This document shows positions 11,111 to 23,462 of a stretch of DNA of 64,000 nt, piece by piece; position 1 is the first letter of the stretch, and each line of letters begins with the position of its first letter. Source of the stretch: Bettongia penicillata ogilbyi (lineage: Eukaryota > Chordata > Mammalia > Diprotodontia > Potoroidae). A program made the translations under genes and the position numbers. The stretch spans positions 2,055,001-2,119,000 of the forward strand of contig JAJHZJ010000013.1 of the NCBI GenBank assembly GCA_023548195.1, in the 5' to 3' direction. Below the pieces are notes generated by a model. It saw only the letters and a list, made by a program, of their open reading frames with translations, ran no database searches and was not told the origin of the DNA.

Positions 11111-11261
11111 AGGAGACCTAGTGCTTCAAAAGGCACAAAGGTCCACGTTCTCTAAGGAAAGGCACATAAATGATTTCAGTTATCTCTCCCCTGCTCCCCT
11201 GCATATGTACCTGTACTACACAGATACACATATGCAGACGAATGATAGCAACATTTTAATA

Positions 11262-11345
11262 TTAGGAGAATACTTAGAGATCATGGAGTCAATCCCCTGC
11301 ATTTTAACAGATGAGAAAAGTGAGACTTATAAGAGGTACAATTAT
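11262..11345 (-). repeat. Type C SINE fragment, reverse
   Basis: 'agagatcatggagtcaatcc' and 'ttttaacagatgag' match the reversed tail and core. Confidence 0.55.
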
Positions 11346-11371
11346 TTACATAATTAGTGTTTGGTTATTTG

Positions 11372-11525
11372 AAAGCCCTTCAGAACCTGGCTCCAATCTG
11401 GCATTCCAGCCTCATCGGACTGGGCATCTCCTCCTACCCTCTGTGAAGCAACCAAACTGTTCTAGGGTCTCTCTATTCCTCACAAAGGGATCACTAATCT
11501 CCTGTCTTCGACCTTTGCATCTTGG
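11372..11525 (+). repeat. L2 fragment
   Basis: 'cagaacctggctccaatctg', 'ttccagcctcatcggactgg' and 'gacctttgcatcttggg' are L2 sense-strand blocks. Confidence 0.6.
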
Positions 11526-11840
11526 GACATTCTTTTGCAGACAGTCCTTAATGCTAAAAAACAGAGAATGGCCTTCCTTTTAAAACAGACTTTTGTGACC
11601 CACTAATTGTAAGGTATTGCAAGGCCACTTTGCATATGTCATTAAGTGGATCCACAGAATAGTGGTTTGCACTTGATGGAAAGAGCTACAGCTGTGACTG
11701 ACCCTTCCTGGTTTTTACTTTTTGTCAGGATGTGGCATCTACAGCATTACTTTAGCACAAAGATGTCTTCTGTTCATCCTGAACATTTAATTAACCTGTG
11801 AATTTTTTTTAAAAATGTATTTTCTTATTTTGATCATTTA
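11526..11840. other. No feature recognised between L2 pieces
   Basis: Separates two parts of one L2. It may itself be an old insertion; no termini were recognised. Confidence 0.35.
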
Positions 11841-11844
11841 TTGT

Positions 11845-11955
11845 GCCCCATGACTGGAATGTATTCCTCACCTCCACTTCACAAATCCCATTTCTTCCTT
11901 CAAAGTATAGCTCAAATAAAGCTTCCACAGGAAGCTTTTCTTGATTTCCTGGCAA
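11845..11955 (+). repeat. L2 fragment, continuation
   Basis: 'gactggaatgtattcctc', 'caaagtatagctcaaat' and 'aggaagcttttcttgatt' are the L2 region just before its 3' UTR. Confidence 0.6.
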
Positions 11956-12210
11956 CTACTAGGGACACAGTGTATAGACTGCTGGGTTTAGAGCCAGGGC
12001 AACACAAATCCAATCCTAACTTAGAGACTAACTAGCTGTGTGATTCTGGGCAATCACTTGACCTGTTGGCCTCAGTTTCCTCAACTGTAAAATGTGGATA
12101 ATAATAGCACCTACCTCTTAGTTGGTATAAGGATCAAATGAGATAACATATAAAGTTAAGAACACAGGGCATGGCACATAGTAGGCACTACAGAAATACT
12201 TATTCCTTCC
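11956..12210 (+). repeat. Type B SINE, full length
   Basis: Head 'gggacacagtgtatagac', core 'ctcagtttcctcaactgt', tail 'ataatagcacctacctctt' and 'ggcacatagtaggcac'. Confidence 0.8.
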
Positions 12211-12234
12211 CTCCTCCCCACCCCTCAATCTGGT

Positions 12235-12350
12235 AGTTAATAAACATTTATTAAGTGCCTTCTATTGCAGGCATTCTGCAATAGGTCTAGGGATACAAAA
12301 AAAGGGCAAAAGACATCTTTGCCCTCAAGGTACTTACAATCCAATGGAGA
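12235..12350 (-). repeat. L3-like LINE 3' end
   Basis: 'aataaacatttattaagtgc' through 'gggatacaaaaaaaggg' to 'caaggtacttacaatcc'. Confidence 0.65.
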
Positions 12351-12824
12351 AAGACAATAAATATATAAAAAGAAAAGATGGGGGGGGAGTTTTGCTGCCA
12401 GGTGGGAAATTATGATAGAAATTATTAAATTGAATCCATTCCTTAAGGGAGAAACTCTCTGATATATACCTCCATCCTCTCTAATAATTGGGAGAAAGGT
12501 AGAGGCCCAAGGAAATGGGATTACTAAGGAGGTAGGGGCTTTAGAGTCAATTTGATCTTTCAGGAAGATGATTTTCTGCAGATAATCATGAAGTCCAATG
12601 GAGCAGACAGGAGGCAAAAACTGAACTATCTCATATTAATATTTACTGATTTATCCTCTTTATATTTATTTTGGAAACATACTTGTCCAGTAACTCAGGT
12701 ACACAATCAATCACTGTCAATGGAATGTATGAAGGGCTTGGATTAAGAAGATACCTTGAGTTCAAATCGTAACTCCAACAATTATTACTTGAGTAACCAT
12801 ATGAGCAAGTCATTTCTAGAAAGA
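12351..12824. other. No feature recognised
   Basis: Follows the L3-like end and may include older LINE body. No coding signal in the frames at 12237-12617 or 12552-12746. Confidence 0.4.
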
Positions 12825-12903
12825 TCATAGATTCAGAACTGAAAGGGATCTCTGGGTCATCTAGCCCAATCCCCTCATTTTAGAGATGATTACACCAAGG
12901 ACT
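12825..12903 (-). repeat. Type C SINE, reverse (split, part 1)
   Basis: 'gatcatagattcagaactg', 'aaagggatctctgggtc' and 'ccaatcccctcattttagag'. Continues at 13096 after an inserted MAR1 copy. Confidence 0.75.
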
Positions 12904-13083
12904 TCTTGTAGTCATTCAGGTGTTTCAGTTGTATACAACTCTTTGTGACCCCATTTGGGGTTTTCTTGGCAAAGATACTGGAGTGGTTTTCCATTTCCTT
13001 CTCTAGATTCTTTTTCAGATGAGGAAACCAAGGCAAATAGGAATAAGTGACTTGCCTAGGGACACATCGCTAGTAAGTGTCTG
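12904..13083 (-). repeat. MAR1-type SINE nested in type C SINE
   Basis: 'tttgtgaccccatttgggg', 'cttggcaaagatactggag' and 'agtaagtgtctgac'. The tRNA head is missing. Near-identical 12-mers flank it, 'acaccaaggact' at 12892-12903 and 'acaccatggact' at 13084-13095. That is a target-site duplication with one mismatch. Confidence 0.88.
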
Positions 13084-13095
13084 ACACCATGGACT

Positions 13096-13165
13096 AGAGA
13101 GGTGAAATTACTTGACCAGGGTCAGAAAGAAGTAGGATATGAACCCAGAACCCAGGGTCACCTTG
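13096..13165 (-). repeat. Type C SINE, reverse (split, part 2)
   Basis: 'agagaggtgaaattacttg', 'accagggtcagaaag' and 'gaacccagaacccaggg' resume the core exactly where part 1 stopped. Confidence 0.75.
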
Positions 13166-14689
13166 ATGAGGGATCTGAGACTTGACTGGATGAAAGTTGC
13201 TATATTATAAAACAAAATTGCTTCTATCTCCCTTTGTATGTAAACTTGGTAAATGTCCCAGGTCCCTAAGGCAATGTACTAGTTTACTTGCGTAAAGTAC
13301 ATTGGCTCTATCCTTTCTTCTATAAGCCTACAAAGAGGAAAAGTGAGTATCAAGGGAGTGCCATTTGTAATTTTGCCCAATCAGGTGGAGTTCTGTTCCA
13401 GTCCACAGTCCAGGGGTTCCATCAAAACCAGGTCTTTATTAATTACATCCTATGGTCCAAAGAAAATCAAAACCTTGAGAAAGCTCACAATCTAATGGTG
13501 CCAAGGAGAATGTATTTGTCTATGCAAGAAGTCTGTTAAGTCTTGGCTTGAAAAAGATCTGGGAACAAAGATTTTACTGACCTGAGCTCTCCAGGAATTT
13601 AGGGTATGAAAAGTAATTTCTGCTTGGGACTATGTAAAAAAAAAAAATCAGACAATTTATAGAACTCTAGACAAGAGTCACCCACCCTGCTGTGTGGGAA
13701 ATTTCTGAGCTCTCTCTCAACCCTCTATGTTGATATTACACAGGCAATCAACTTTCCCGTGGCCACATGGTTTATTAAACATAACAAAACTGCAAGGGAA
13801 ACTGTCAAGTACTCCACTCACTTGGAATAATTTGCCTGATCATCTCCATAACTCCCCCCATACCACATGCTCCTGCAGATCGTAAAAGGGATTAAAGAAG
13901 GGATGGTGTACCTGGGAACCCTCTTGGGGTTAGGGTCAATTACCTTTAGAAAGCAGGGGAAGAGGTAGAAGGTGTACCAGGAGTTTGTTTCTTATACACA
14001 TGATAGTGAGGATTCTTTGGACTTTGTTTTTCTCTACCCTTATAAAAAAAACTGTTAAAATCAAGGAATGTCAAAATACTTCATAGAAGTGATTGTTAAA
14101 ACACAAATTTCCAAAGAATTTCTGTCACGAAAATCAGTGGATTTTGGAGATGGGAGGGTAGCTTGAGCCCTTCATTTTACACAGTGCCAAACATAGTAGT
14201 AAGGCACTCAAATATTTGTTAAAATAATGAATCATACTGAAGATGAGAGAGTAGATGGCTTACAGAGTTGGGACTTCTAGCCATGTCTTCCAATTTTTAT
14301 GGTTTTGTTATTTAAGCTTGATTCTCCTTTCTTCCCCCTCCTCCAAACCAGGACCTCAATTCCGTTTACTTTCTGTCCACTCGCAGACCTCCGCTCAGCA
14401 ACAAAGGATGAGCTAAGGAAACCCAGCTAATTCAATAAGCTCTTCAGAGCTTATACATACAACACTGTACTCCCACAGTCTGACCCTGCCCCCTCTACCC
14501 TCCTAATCAAGAAGAAGGAAGTGTGTTTCATCATCTATTTTCTAGGAAGAAGAGAGAATTTTTAAGCTGAGAGTAACTGTCTTCTAGTGTTTCTCTCATG
14601 GCTGTTACTGTAGTCATGTGCATTTTGATCTCTGGGCTCTACTTACTTCAATCTGGAACAACTTTAACAAGTCTTCCATTTTTCTCTGA
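13166..14689. other. Mostly unassigned; L2-like end near 14175-14230
   Basis: 'cagtgccaaacatagtag' followed by 'gcactcaaatatttg' near 14180 is a short L2 3' end. 'gagaaagctcacaatctaatgg' near 13477 resembles L3-like debris. The rest shows no gene or repeat I can name. Confidence 0.4.
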
Positions 14690-14850
14690 ATTCTGAATAC
14701 AGTATTGGTTTTTAAGGCATAGCAGCATTTTATTATATTCATGTACCAACTTGTTCATCTATTCCCCCACCTGATGTGTACCCATTTTGTTTCTAATTCA
14801 CAAAGACTGTATGAATATTTTGGTTTACATGGTATCCTTCTCACTAAGTT
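14690..14850 (-). repeat. L1 LINE 3' fragment, reverse
   Basis: 'ttattatattcatgtacc', 'cttgttcatctattcccc' and 'tttctaattcacaaagac' follow the reversed 3' region of mammalian L1, as in 'aacttgttcagccattcccc' of marsupial copies. Confidence 0.5.
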
Positions 14851-15005
14851 TTATCAACATTTTTTTAAATCCAGAAATTTGGAATATAAAGAGATTACTT
14901 AAGCTTCTGATTTTGATCTGAACTTTACCTAGGCAAAGTACTTTATTTAAAAAGGGAAACATTCATCCCATATTCACAGGGATGGCATTAAGGATAAAGA
15001 AGGTA

Positions 15006-15187
15006 TGTTGCTCTTGTTGCTGTACTGGAGTGTTTTATCATTTCCTTCTCCAGCTCATTTTACAGATGAGGAAACTGAGGAAATCAGGGTTAAGTGACTT
15101 GTCCAGAGTCACACAGCTACTAAGTATCTGAGGTCCTATTTGATTCTCCATGACTCCAGGCCCAGCACTCTATCCATTTACCTGCCC
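15006..15187 (-). repeat. MAR1-type CORE-SINE, reverse, tail-truncated
   Basis: 'catttccttctccagctc', 'gaggaaactgaggaaatc' and 'ccagcactctatccattta'. The 3' end of the tail is missing. Confidence 0.85.
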
Positions 15188-16191
15188 TCTGCAAAGAAGG
15201 TAAGAGCAACTATAAAAATTTTAAAAATTAAATTTAAAAAGGATATTCTTAACAACCCCAAATCATTATCTGCCATTATAATTCCAAACATGGAAATTTA
15301 TAACCAATAAAAGAAATTGTAGCTTATCAGAGGATAAAATTCTGTTTGTCCCTCAAACATTTCAGTGAGGAAAATCTTATATAATCAGCCCAACTTACTT
15401 AAGTACAGACAAAGAAACATGTGGTGAGACTGGTTTTGCATTGATCCATTGACCAACAGCTGAAAACACTCACTCTGAAGCATGAAACATGTCAAGAAAG
15501 TGTTTCTGGGCACAAAAGACATGCAATTTAAAAGGGCAAAAAATGTTTTCTTTGGTCGAAAGTGAGAGACGACATTTCTCTGTAGGTTTCTCATCTTGAA
15601 TTTTCTTGGCCTTTTAGCACTTCAAAAGAAAGAGAGGAAAAAAAGTAACAGGAGGGTTTTCTTTCTCTAGTTTCTATTTCTCTGAATGGAGCTTTCCTGT
15701 TAGGTGGGTGTTACGTTTTCCTTCCCATTTAGTATCTGGTTATCCAGCTTCACAGGTAGTTTGTAGTAGACCCAAGTAAAAGAGGATTATGTGTCAACTT
15801 TGACCAAGATTTGGAAATGTTAATGTGAAGTAGGTAAGATCTAGGTAGAAAAAGCAAGTAAGATATTACAATGGTTTAGGCCCACTGTAATTATCAAGAC
15901 AATAGCATGGCTTAGACCAGAGTATGGGATGTTTACTCAGTCTATAATAATTACATTCAACTCGGTGATCCAGTTAGTGAAGGACTTAGAGATCAGATTA
16001 AACCATACAAACAATGGTTGAAGGAATAAGAGAAGAAAATATTTAGAAAGAAAATGATTAATATTAACCTAGATGGATGTCTCTAATGGAGTCTTGGGAC
16101 ATGTTCTATTCAACATATCTACCAAAGATTTGGATAAATAGAAAATATACTCATCAAATTTTGCAAATGGTACAAAATTGGAATGGACAGA
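15188..16191. other. No feature recognised
   Basis: AT-rich single-copy-looking DNA. The minus frame at 15385-15594 has no recognisable domain. Confidence 0.4.
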
Positions 16192-16436
16192 GGCAGCTAA
16201 GTGGCAAAGTAGATAGATCACCAGGCTGGAGGTGGAAAGACCTGAGTTCAAATCTGGCCTCAGACATTTACTAGCTGGGTTGCTGTGGGCAAGTCACTTA
16301 ACTCTGTTTGCCTCCATTTCCTCATCTGTAAAATGAACTGAAGGAAATGGCAAACCACTCCAGTGTTTTTCATGCTGAGAAAATATCAAATGGAGTCATG
16401 AAGAGTCTAGCATGACTGAAAAACAACTAAAGAGCA
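16192..16436 (+). repeat. MAR1-type CORE-SINE, full length
   Basis: Head 'ggcagctaagtggcaaagt', core 'cctcagacatttactagc', tail 'gaaatggcaaaccactcc', ending 'gactgaaaaacaacta'. Confidence 0.9.
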
Positions 16437-16659
16437 ATAATAAAATGGAACTGATAATTGACATGGTAGGTAACATCCATAATCTTAAAACAGCATATAT
16501 AATGAGCTTAATCTAATAATATATAATTTAATGGGAAAAAATGTAAAGTCCTTCATAAGTTTAAAAAAATTACCCACTCAAGGATAGGATGGGGGAAAGA
16601 AGGCTAGAAAACATCTTGAAACAAGCATGGTCTGGGTTCTTCTAAATGAAATCTTTTAT

Positions 16660-16722
16660 GTGTTTTATGAATTGGACGAGATAACCTCGAGAATCCCTTC
16701 CAGGTCTAGGGTTCTAGAGTTT
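16660..16722 (+). repeat. Type C SINE tail fragment
   Basis: 'ggacgagataacctcgag' then 'cccttccaggtctaggg'. Confidence 0.5.
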
Positions 16723-17212
16723 TTCAAATTCTCACAAGGGTTTGGCCAAAGGCAATTTCCTCATCTGTAAAATCACTGGTTTTTGCTCAGTTTTCTCTGA
16801 AGTTTCTTCCGGTTTTAGGATTGTATTACATTAATCTATAGGCTCTTTATTCTAACATCACTCTCCCACCACTGCCCTTCCCCCCAGGACCTAACAGTGA
16901 AACATAAAATGTGGTTCAGGAGAAGAAACACCAAGATTTTATTAGACAGCATCATAGGCAAAGCACACACTACTGCTAAGTCACTGATGATTACAGCACA
17001 AAGTATCCTGGCATTCAGGTTACAAAGACTCAGCCAAGTTCAACATTCTGTGCTAGGCTGCTAACCACCTTCAGGGAAACCCAACAATGGACCCAAAAAA
17101 TCTTGATTCACCAATCCTGTTACATCGGACTTGGTGAATTTTAGTGACTGAGGGTCAACTAGATGTCTGAGCTCATTTCCATCAGTCAGCCTTTAATTAT
17201 TGAACAGAAAAA

Positions 17213-17376
17213 GCACAGTACAGTGGATGAAGTCAGGAGGGCCTAGATTCAAATCCTGCTGTGTACAGTTGTTGGGTGACCATGGACATGTCACTTATCT
17301 TTTCTGGGTTCGGTTACTTCTCCTATAAAATGAGGGGGCTCAGACTCTAAATCTAAATTTATAATCCTATGATCAC
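17213..17376 (+). repeat. Type C SINE
   Basis: 'agcacagtacagtggatg', 'gattcaaatcctgctgtg', 'ataaaatgagggggctc' and 'ctaaatctaaatttata'. Confidence 0.75.
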
Positions 17377-17409
17377 TTTTAATAATAACTATCTAATGGA
17401 AAGCAGAAA

Positions 17410-17657
17410 GAAATAAGGATTTATTTAGAGCCTTCAATTTGCCAGGCATTGTGCTAAGTGTTGTAATTTGATCCTCATAACAATTCTTCGAGGTAGATGC
17501 TATTATTTTTCCTATTTTATAGATGAGAAAATTGAGGCAAACAGAGTGAAGTGACTTGCCCAGGATCACACAGACTGTAAATGTCTGAAGCCACATTTGA
17601 ACTCAGGTCCCAACTGCGAACCCAATGCTCTATCCACTGTAACCCTTAACTGCCTCC
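17410..17657 (-). repeat. Type B SINE, reverse, with L3-like tail
   Basis: Begins 'ataaggatttatttagagc' and 'gccaggcattgtgctaag' (shared with the L3-like ends), then 'tttgatcctcataacaatt' and the core, ending in the head 'gctctatccactgtaacc'. Confidence 0.8.
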
Positions 17658-17762
17658 AGATTACCAGTTTTAGTGCAAAGCACTGGGGGGAGAGAAGCGA
17701 TATGAACCAAAGATAATAAAGACTTGGGGGCACTCTGTATTTATGGAGTCAATGGATCAAGA

Positions 17763-17910
17763 ATGTGAAGTTGGGGGAAGGGGAAGAAAAGGAGAAGGGA
17801 AGGGGAGATAAAGGAAGAGAGAAGAGAGGAGACAGTGATCCTCCATTATATATAAGAAAGGGTGGGGGGAGAAGAGAGAGGAAACATAGAGGGAGAGCCT
17901 GCACCTGCAC
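17763..17910 (+). repeat. Purine-rich (GGGGAA/GAGA) low-complexity tract
   Basis: 'gggggaaggggaagaaaagg' and similar A/G runs. Frames on both strands here come from this composition. Confidence 0.75.
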
Positions 17911-19389
17911 ACTACACTTCTCATATAAGGTAAGAGGTACACTTTCAATAGTCTAAGAATAAACAAGAGAGACAGGAAATCCAATTAATTCCTAGGAACA
18001 AAACAAAAACTTCCTTATTCCTTAACTGTGAAAATAATTTTGATTTGAAGCTAAAAGGTGGAGGGGGGGGTAGATTGCAAAAATCTTCAATTAAATAATT
18101 CTCAAGAGTAAGCTTTTGAAGAAATGGGTAAAATTTTAAAAAATCATTCTAATAGTTTAAAGAGCTTATTCAAGTGCCACACTTTAAAAATGCCAGGAAT
18201 TCAACTGCTTAATTTGAGAACTCTGTAATTCAAATGCTCAAAACTAAGAAAAGAATACACAAGTAAATGCTTATGAATTCTTCTATGTACAAAGAGGTAT
18301 TAATATTTACCATCTTTCACTATCTTTCTAGTTAGAGGTACTTAGGGCTTCTATTTCTATCATGGCAGGAGGGGGTGAGATACAGGCACACATTATTTGA
18401 ATACTGAACATTATTCCTACTTGAAATTATACCAAATGAAATTAAAAATCAATTGGGGGAGGACGGCAAGGGAAGACAGACATGTTCTGGGTTTGTTAAA
18501 TCCCTTGAGAAACAACACAGCAGGTACTATGTAGTAAGGAAAACTTGTTAGCAATGAATACAAAATTACTCAGATTTTAGTATGTAGCTTCATCTACTTA
18601 TAGAACACCTTTATGATAAAAAGGGCTCTCCTACTGTCTTACCTGTCCTTTCCTCATATGATTTTTCAAAGCCCATTCCCTTTTGATCTGGCATATTCTT
18701 CACCTATCAGCACTCAGGTCAGTGCTTCTTCAACTAGGTAACTCTTAGGAACAGTGGCTGGCAGGAAAAGAAACTTTAGAAGCTCCTGATTTCTGAAAGC
18801 AGCCATGGGACAAATCAGCCACTGGGAAATCAGGATGTTAATAAGTACCTTTGAGTATAGATCTATATAAGCAGATGTTGCATCATAGGGGTGGGAAGCC
18901 ATTTCAGAACCACTCATGCAAGTTTTAGAAAGCACTACTATTATCTGTACTGTATACTGATTTTTCCTGTTGTTTTAAGCTTCTCCCTGACATTCTGCTC
19001 AAGGATTTTGGTTGGAAAAAAAAAAAGCTGCCAAAGTACTTCTCTGTCACTCCAGGCCCAAAACATCTGTTTTGATTCAATGACTAAAATAAATATTTTT
19101 ACGTGGGAAATGTTTGAAGAAACAATGAGTGTTGTCATTAAAAGGAGTCAAGAATATGGTGGCACATTTGATTTAAATTAAAATTTAATGGCTATTTTTA
19201 TTGAGGATCAATTACATGAACAACACTGTGAGTGCCCAAAAAAGTATATGGCATCTACATTCCTGACCCCTTCCCTCAAGGGTATCCCTTACTGGGAAGA
19301 TGAAATATATTCAGGTGAAAAGTTAAATCAAGAGTTAAACAATAAAATTAATAATACAAGTCATACATCATAAGGCAGTACTTGGGGCA
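17911..19389. other. No feature recognised
   Basis: AT-rich single-copy-looking DNA. Overlapping frames on both strands at 18714-19181 are mutual shadows with no domain signal. Confidence 0.4.
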
Positions 19390-19575
19390 CAAACAATAAG
19401 TGTGATGGAATGGTAGAACTCAGGGTTAGGACCTGAAGAAAGTGAAGGATTTGAATCGAAAAGAGGAGGAGGAGATATGGAAAGCTAGTTTAAGGCCAGG
19501 GGGTGGTAGGAGGTAAGCTTTTAAAGGTAGTTTGGGGCCAGTTTGTTCAGTGTGAGGCTGTATTTTTCCATACAG
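19390..19575. repeat. L2/CR1-type LINE debris
   Basis: 'ggaaagctagtttaaggcc' and 'gtttggggccagtttgtt' resemble a LINE-derived segment common in mammals. Orientation is uncertain. Confidence 0.35.
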
Positions 19576-19639
19576 GCCTGTCAAAAAATAACCACATTGG
19601 TCTTTGTAGACTTTGATGTTGCTAAAGAAAAGGCACGTA

Positions 19640-19705
19640 TGGGTTAGGGTCTAGCATAGTGCCTCCCACACTCTGTAGGTGCTTAATAAATGTTCAGTGA
19701 ATTGA
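19640..19705 (+). repeat. L2 3' terminus
   Basis: 'tctagcatagtgcctcccac' then 'gtaggtgcttaataaatg'. Confidence 0.6.
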
Positions 19706-19917
19706 AACTATTGTTGAATCAGCCTTCTGTAACTGTGGTTGAGTTATGAGTCAGGTATGTCCCTATGGTGTGAGCTCAAGTCAAATTTAATTCTGAGGTG
19801 ACGTGGGCCTCAGCCCCTTAGGCAATGGTGTACTGCTATATTTCAAGAGGCCATCTCATATCTCAGGATGATGAAGACTCACTGAAACTGGGAATCCATT
19901 CAACGGAAAAGCTAGCA

Positions 19918-19982
19918 TTTGCTCTAGCACAATGCCTGGACTAGAAGGTGTCTAATAATTGTTTACTGATTGGCTGACTAAT
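19918..19982 (+). repeat. L2 3' terminus
   Basis: 'tctagcacaatgcctggac' then 'tctaataattgtttactg'. Confidence 0.5.
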
Positions 19983-20552
19983 TTATCTAGGACAGAGGAT
20001 TCCCTTATTTCCCAGTGGGAAGTATTAAATTTAACATAAAAATTTTTTTACAGACACTATAGCTGTTTCATATAATGACAAAAAGCTATTCAATAATGTT
20101 GCAAAATAAATGTGCATGATATCACAACAGCATCTATATATTTTCACAAATAGTAATACATACATGATTATTCAATCTACAGATGATATGTTTGCTCATT
20201 TATTATAACGAACCATTTAATGAGAGAGTGACTGCTGGTATTTTGCAGTTTTTAGAGAAGATATGTCTGGTTGAAGTGATGAGAGTTTCAACATTAGATC
20301 TGGCTTTATATTCAGTTTGTTTTAGTACTTAATTTTCAATGCAACAAGTCCAGTTGACACAACAAATGTTTCTTCTTTTGTTTTGTTTGCTTGTAGTCTG
20401 GATCTGTGCCTTAACTGATGTGGAGAGGCCCCAGGGCGGACATTTTCTCCTTAGATACAGAGTTGCAATTCATATGTAATTTATAATCCTACAGAGTTGC
20501 TTTTACACAAAAATTCCTCTTGTGAAAATGAAGTGACCCTGGTTCTCAGAGG

Positions 20553-20766
20553 CTATGTCAATGAAGCATAAGTTCTGATTGGTTCTACCATGCTGGAAAG
20601 GCTTAGGCTATGGTACTGGTAATAGAATGAGTCTTCTTTCTGTGGACCAGCATAGCTGAGTAAAATCTCATCTTCAGCAGACTGGCCATTGGGTGATGGA
20701 TTTCTTTGGTCATACAACAAGAAAAATACAAAATGGTCCTCAATCCTGTAAAGCCCTTTTCCATTC
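20553..20766 (-). other. Candidate terminal coding exon, unknown gene
   Basis: On the minus strand a strong acceptor ('ctctgctgtcatcgttgcag') is followed by 71 in-frame codons including a TAG stop. The exon would begin with the third base of a codon. The peptide runs NGKGLYRIEDHFVFFLLYDQ, then a polar stretch with NPSPNGQSAEDEI, then a Tyr-rich tail (YAGPQKEDSFYYQYHSL). Codon choice and the acidic, Ser/Tyr-rich composition look like real coding sequence, unlike the Leu/Phe/Ser-rich chance frames around it. The frame extends upstream through the pyrimidine tract to an ATG at 20852, which reads as intron. No family recognised. A minus-strand AATAAA near 20200 could end the transcript. An unrecognised repeat or processed pseudogene is possible. 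Confidence 0.35.
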
Positions 20767-21699
20767 CTGCAACGATGACAGCAGAGTAGCACAACAGAAG
20801 GTAGAGGTGATCTGGATGACTCAGTTATTAGACCATCTATAATCTTTAACAAGCTGTTGGCAGTCTAAATGTGTGATCCTTGTCCAATAACCAATGAATG
20901 GACATGCTACTGGAGGAAATGAATCACAGAAATCTTAACACTCCTGAGATAAATTAAACCAGAAGAAAAAGGGGATAGTAAAATGGAAGGATGACCTCTC
21001 CTTGAAGAGGGGATGGGGAGAAGAATTGCTGGATATAGTTTTGTGTGCCCAAAGGCAATAAGAAATGATTATTTCCTAGTCTGGTCATCTGGTATTGCAG
21101 TGCTCAAAAGTTTTTGCAAAAGATGATCATGCAAATAACTACAGCATTCTACCAACATCAGTCACAGAGGATGAAGAGGTAGAGATGTTCTAGTAAGAAC
21201 TTGAAAAACCTTCAGTTTAAATCAACATACTTTGATATGTGGATACCACTACAAATATAAGAACTGGTAAGGATAATGAGAAACAGTGGAAATCATGGGG
21301 CAGGAATGAGAGGAGAGAGAGGCCTAAGAATTTTAAGTTTACCTATATACTGATAACTTCAACTCTAAATGCTTTTTTCAAGAAAGTAACTGTTAGATGC
21401 TCGTCACGCTGAGCACAAAATCACCTCACTAAAGGAAAATGATTATATTTCAATGGCTAGGAAAATACTTATTACTGAGGTGGCAGTTATTCCTGAAATA
21501 GATGTCTGCGTCTAGTTGGACCAATGACTTGTTAAAGCAAAGTTCGAAATTAATATAAGATAAAAGAAGGCTAAGGAGATAAAGACATAATGTGCAATTT
21601 AAGCAACTCAATCCTAATCTTTTCCAACAAATTATTGGTAATGTAAAGTGACTATTGGAGAGGAAAATAGATACTGACACATAAATTTCCATGAATTTG
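20767..21699. other. No feature recognised
   Basis: AT-rich. No further exon partner for the 20553-20766 candidate was picked out. Confidence 0.35.
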
Positions 21700-21941
21700 C
21701 TGCTGTTGCGTTGTTTTCAGATGTATTCAAATTTTTGTGACCCCTTATGTGGTTTTCTTAGCAGAGACAGTGGAATTGTTTGCCATTTCCTTTTCCAGTT
21801 CATTCTGCAGATGAGGAAACTGAGGCAAATGGTTAAGTGACTTGCCTAGGGTCATACAGCCAGTGTCTGAGGCCAGGTTTAAACTCAGAAAGATCAGTCT
21901 CAATGATTCCAGGCTCTTTATTCTGTCCACTAAACTACCTA
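21700..21941 (-). repeat. MAR1-type CORE-SINE, reverse
   Basis: 'tttttgtgaccccttatg', 'tgccatttccttttccag', 'gatgaggaaactgaggc' and 'ctgtccactaaactacc'. Confidence 0.88.
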
Positions 21942-22089
21942 ATTTCACTACATGGCCTAATTTCAACAACAGGGAGAACCAAAAAGTTTAAAAAATCACC
22001 TTAGTTTACAGAATAAACTTACTTGTAAAATTCTATAGAGAAAGATTAAAGAGAATGAACAGTATATATAGCACTGAAAAACATGGAGG

Positions 22090-22680
22090 GTTAAAACTGC
22101 TTTTTACAAGATTTGGCAAGAGATTCAATGAAGTCAAATTATCACAAGAGCATTTAAGGATGAAAATAAAGGAGGACAACAGAAGAACACTGGAAAAGAC
22201 AAAGATCTGTGTAACAAACATTTTTCATCTTCATTTTTATCAAGGACAATAAAGGCACCACACTTGGGAGTCTATGATGAGCTTATGGGGAAGATGGTAA
22301 TGACACTAAAGAGAATATGGGCAGGAAAAGTTACTGGACTAGATCAAGTATACATAGAAGAGGTCTATGATGGAGGCAACATCACTTTGAGAATGATCTA
22401 TGATAAAATCACAGAGCATCAGAAGGAGGGGAAGATGTCAAGGGTATGGAAAAAATCTTGGTGCTTAATCAGACCAAAAAGGGCAACCAAGAAAACATCA
22501 ACAACATATGTCTATTTTCCCATTTATATAAAATTTCCCATTTATATAAAATATGAACCACTTAAACACATATTAGGAATATTCCTGATGAAGGTATTAA
22601 AAAGGAAGAGGCAGGCTTTCACAACAAGCATTCTACAGTGGACCATATATTTATTATACAAATGACTAAAAGATATAGAA
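22090..22680 (+). repeat. Degenerate RTE-clade LINE (reverse transcriptase)
   Basis: An open stretch from 22264 encodes KVTGLDQVYIEEVYDGG, the KAxGPDxIxxE-type start of RTE/BovB reverse transcriptase. It continues with HQKEGKMSRVWKKSW, matching the 'L..GKIP..WK.S' block. A stop and frame change precede the next recognisable piece, ILQWTIYLLYK, matching the 'ST.DHIFT..QL' block. The helical segment before the RT is in another frame (22055-22252). A 17-base unit is tandemly doubled near 22517-22550. Non-functional fossil. Confidence 0.7.
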
Positions 22681-23257
<577 letters not shown>

Positions 23258-23462
23258 TGATAGACAGGTAGATTGAAAGACAGCTACATCTAGACCTGTT
23301 CATCTTGCTATCTATGTCTATTTATCTGGGACAGATGGTATTAGATGGACACTGGTCCCAGAGTTAAACAAGAGGAGAATTGGACTGACTTCAGGAAATT
23401 GCAAGGCTTCTTTTAATGTTCCCAAACTTCTCTCTAAAACAAAGGCCTTATCTTTTCATTTT

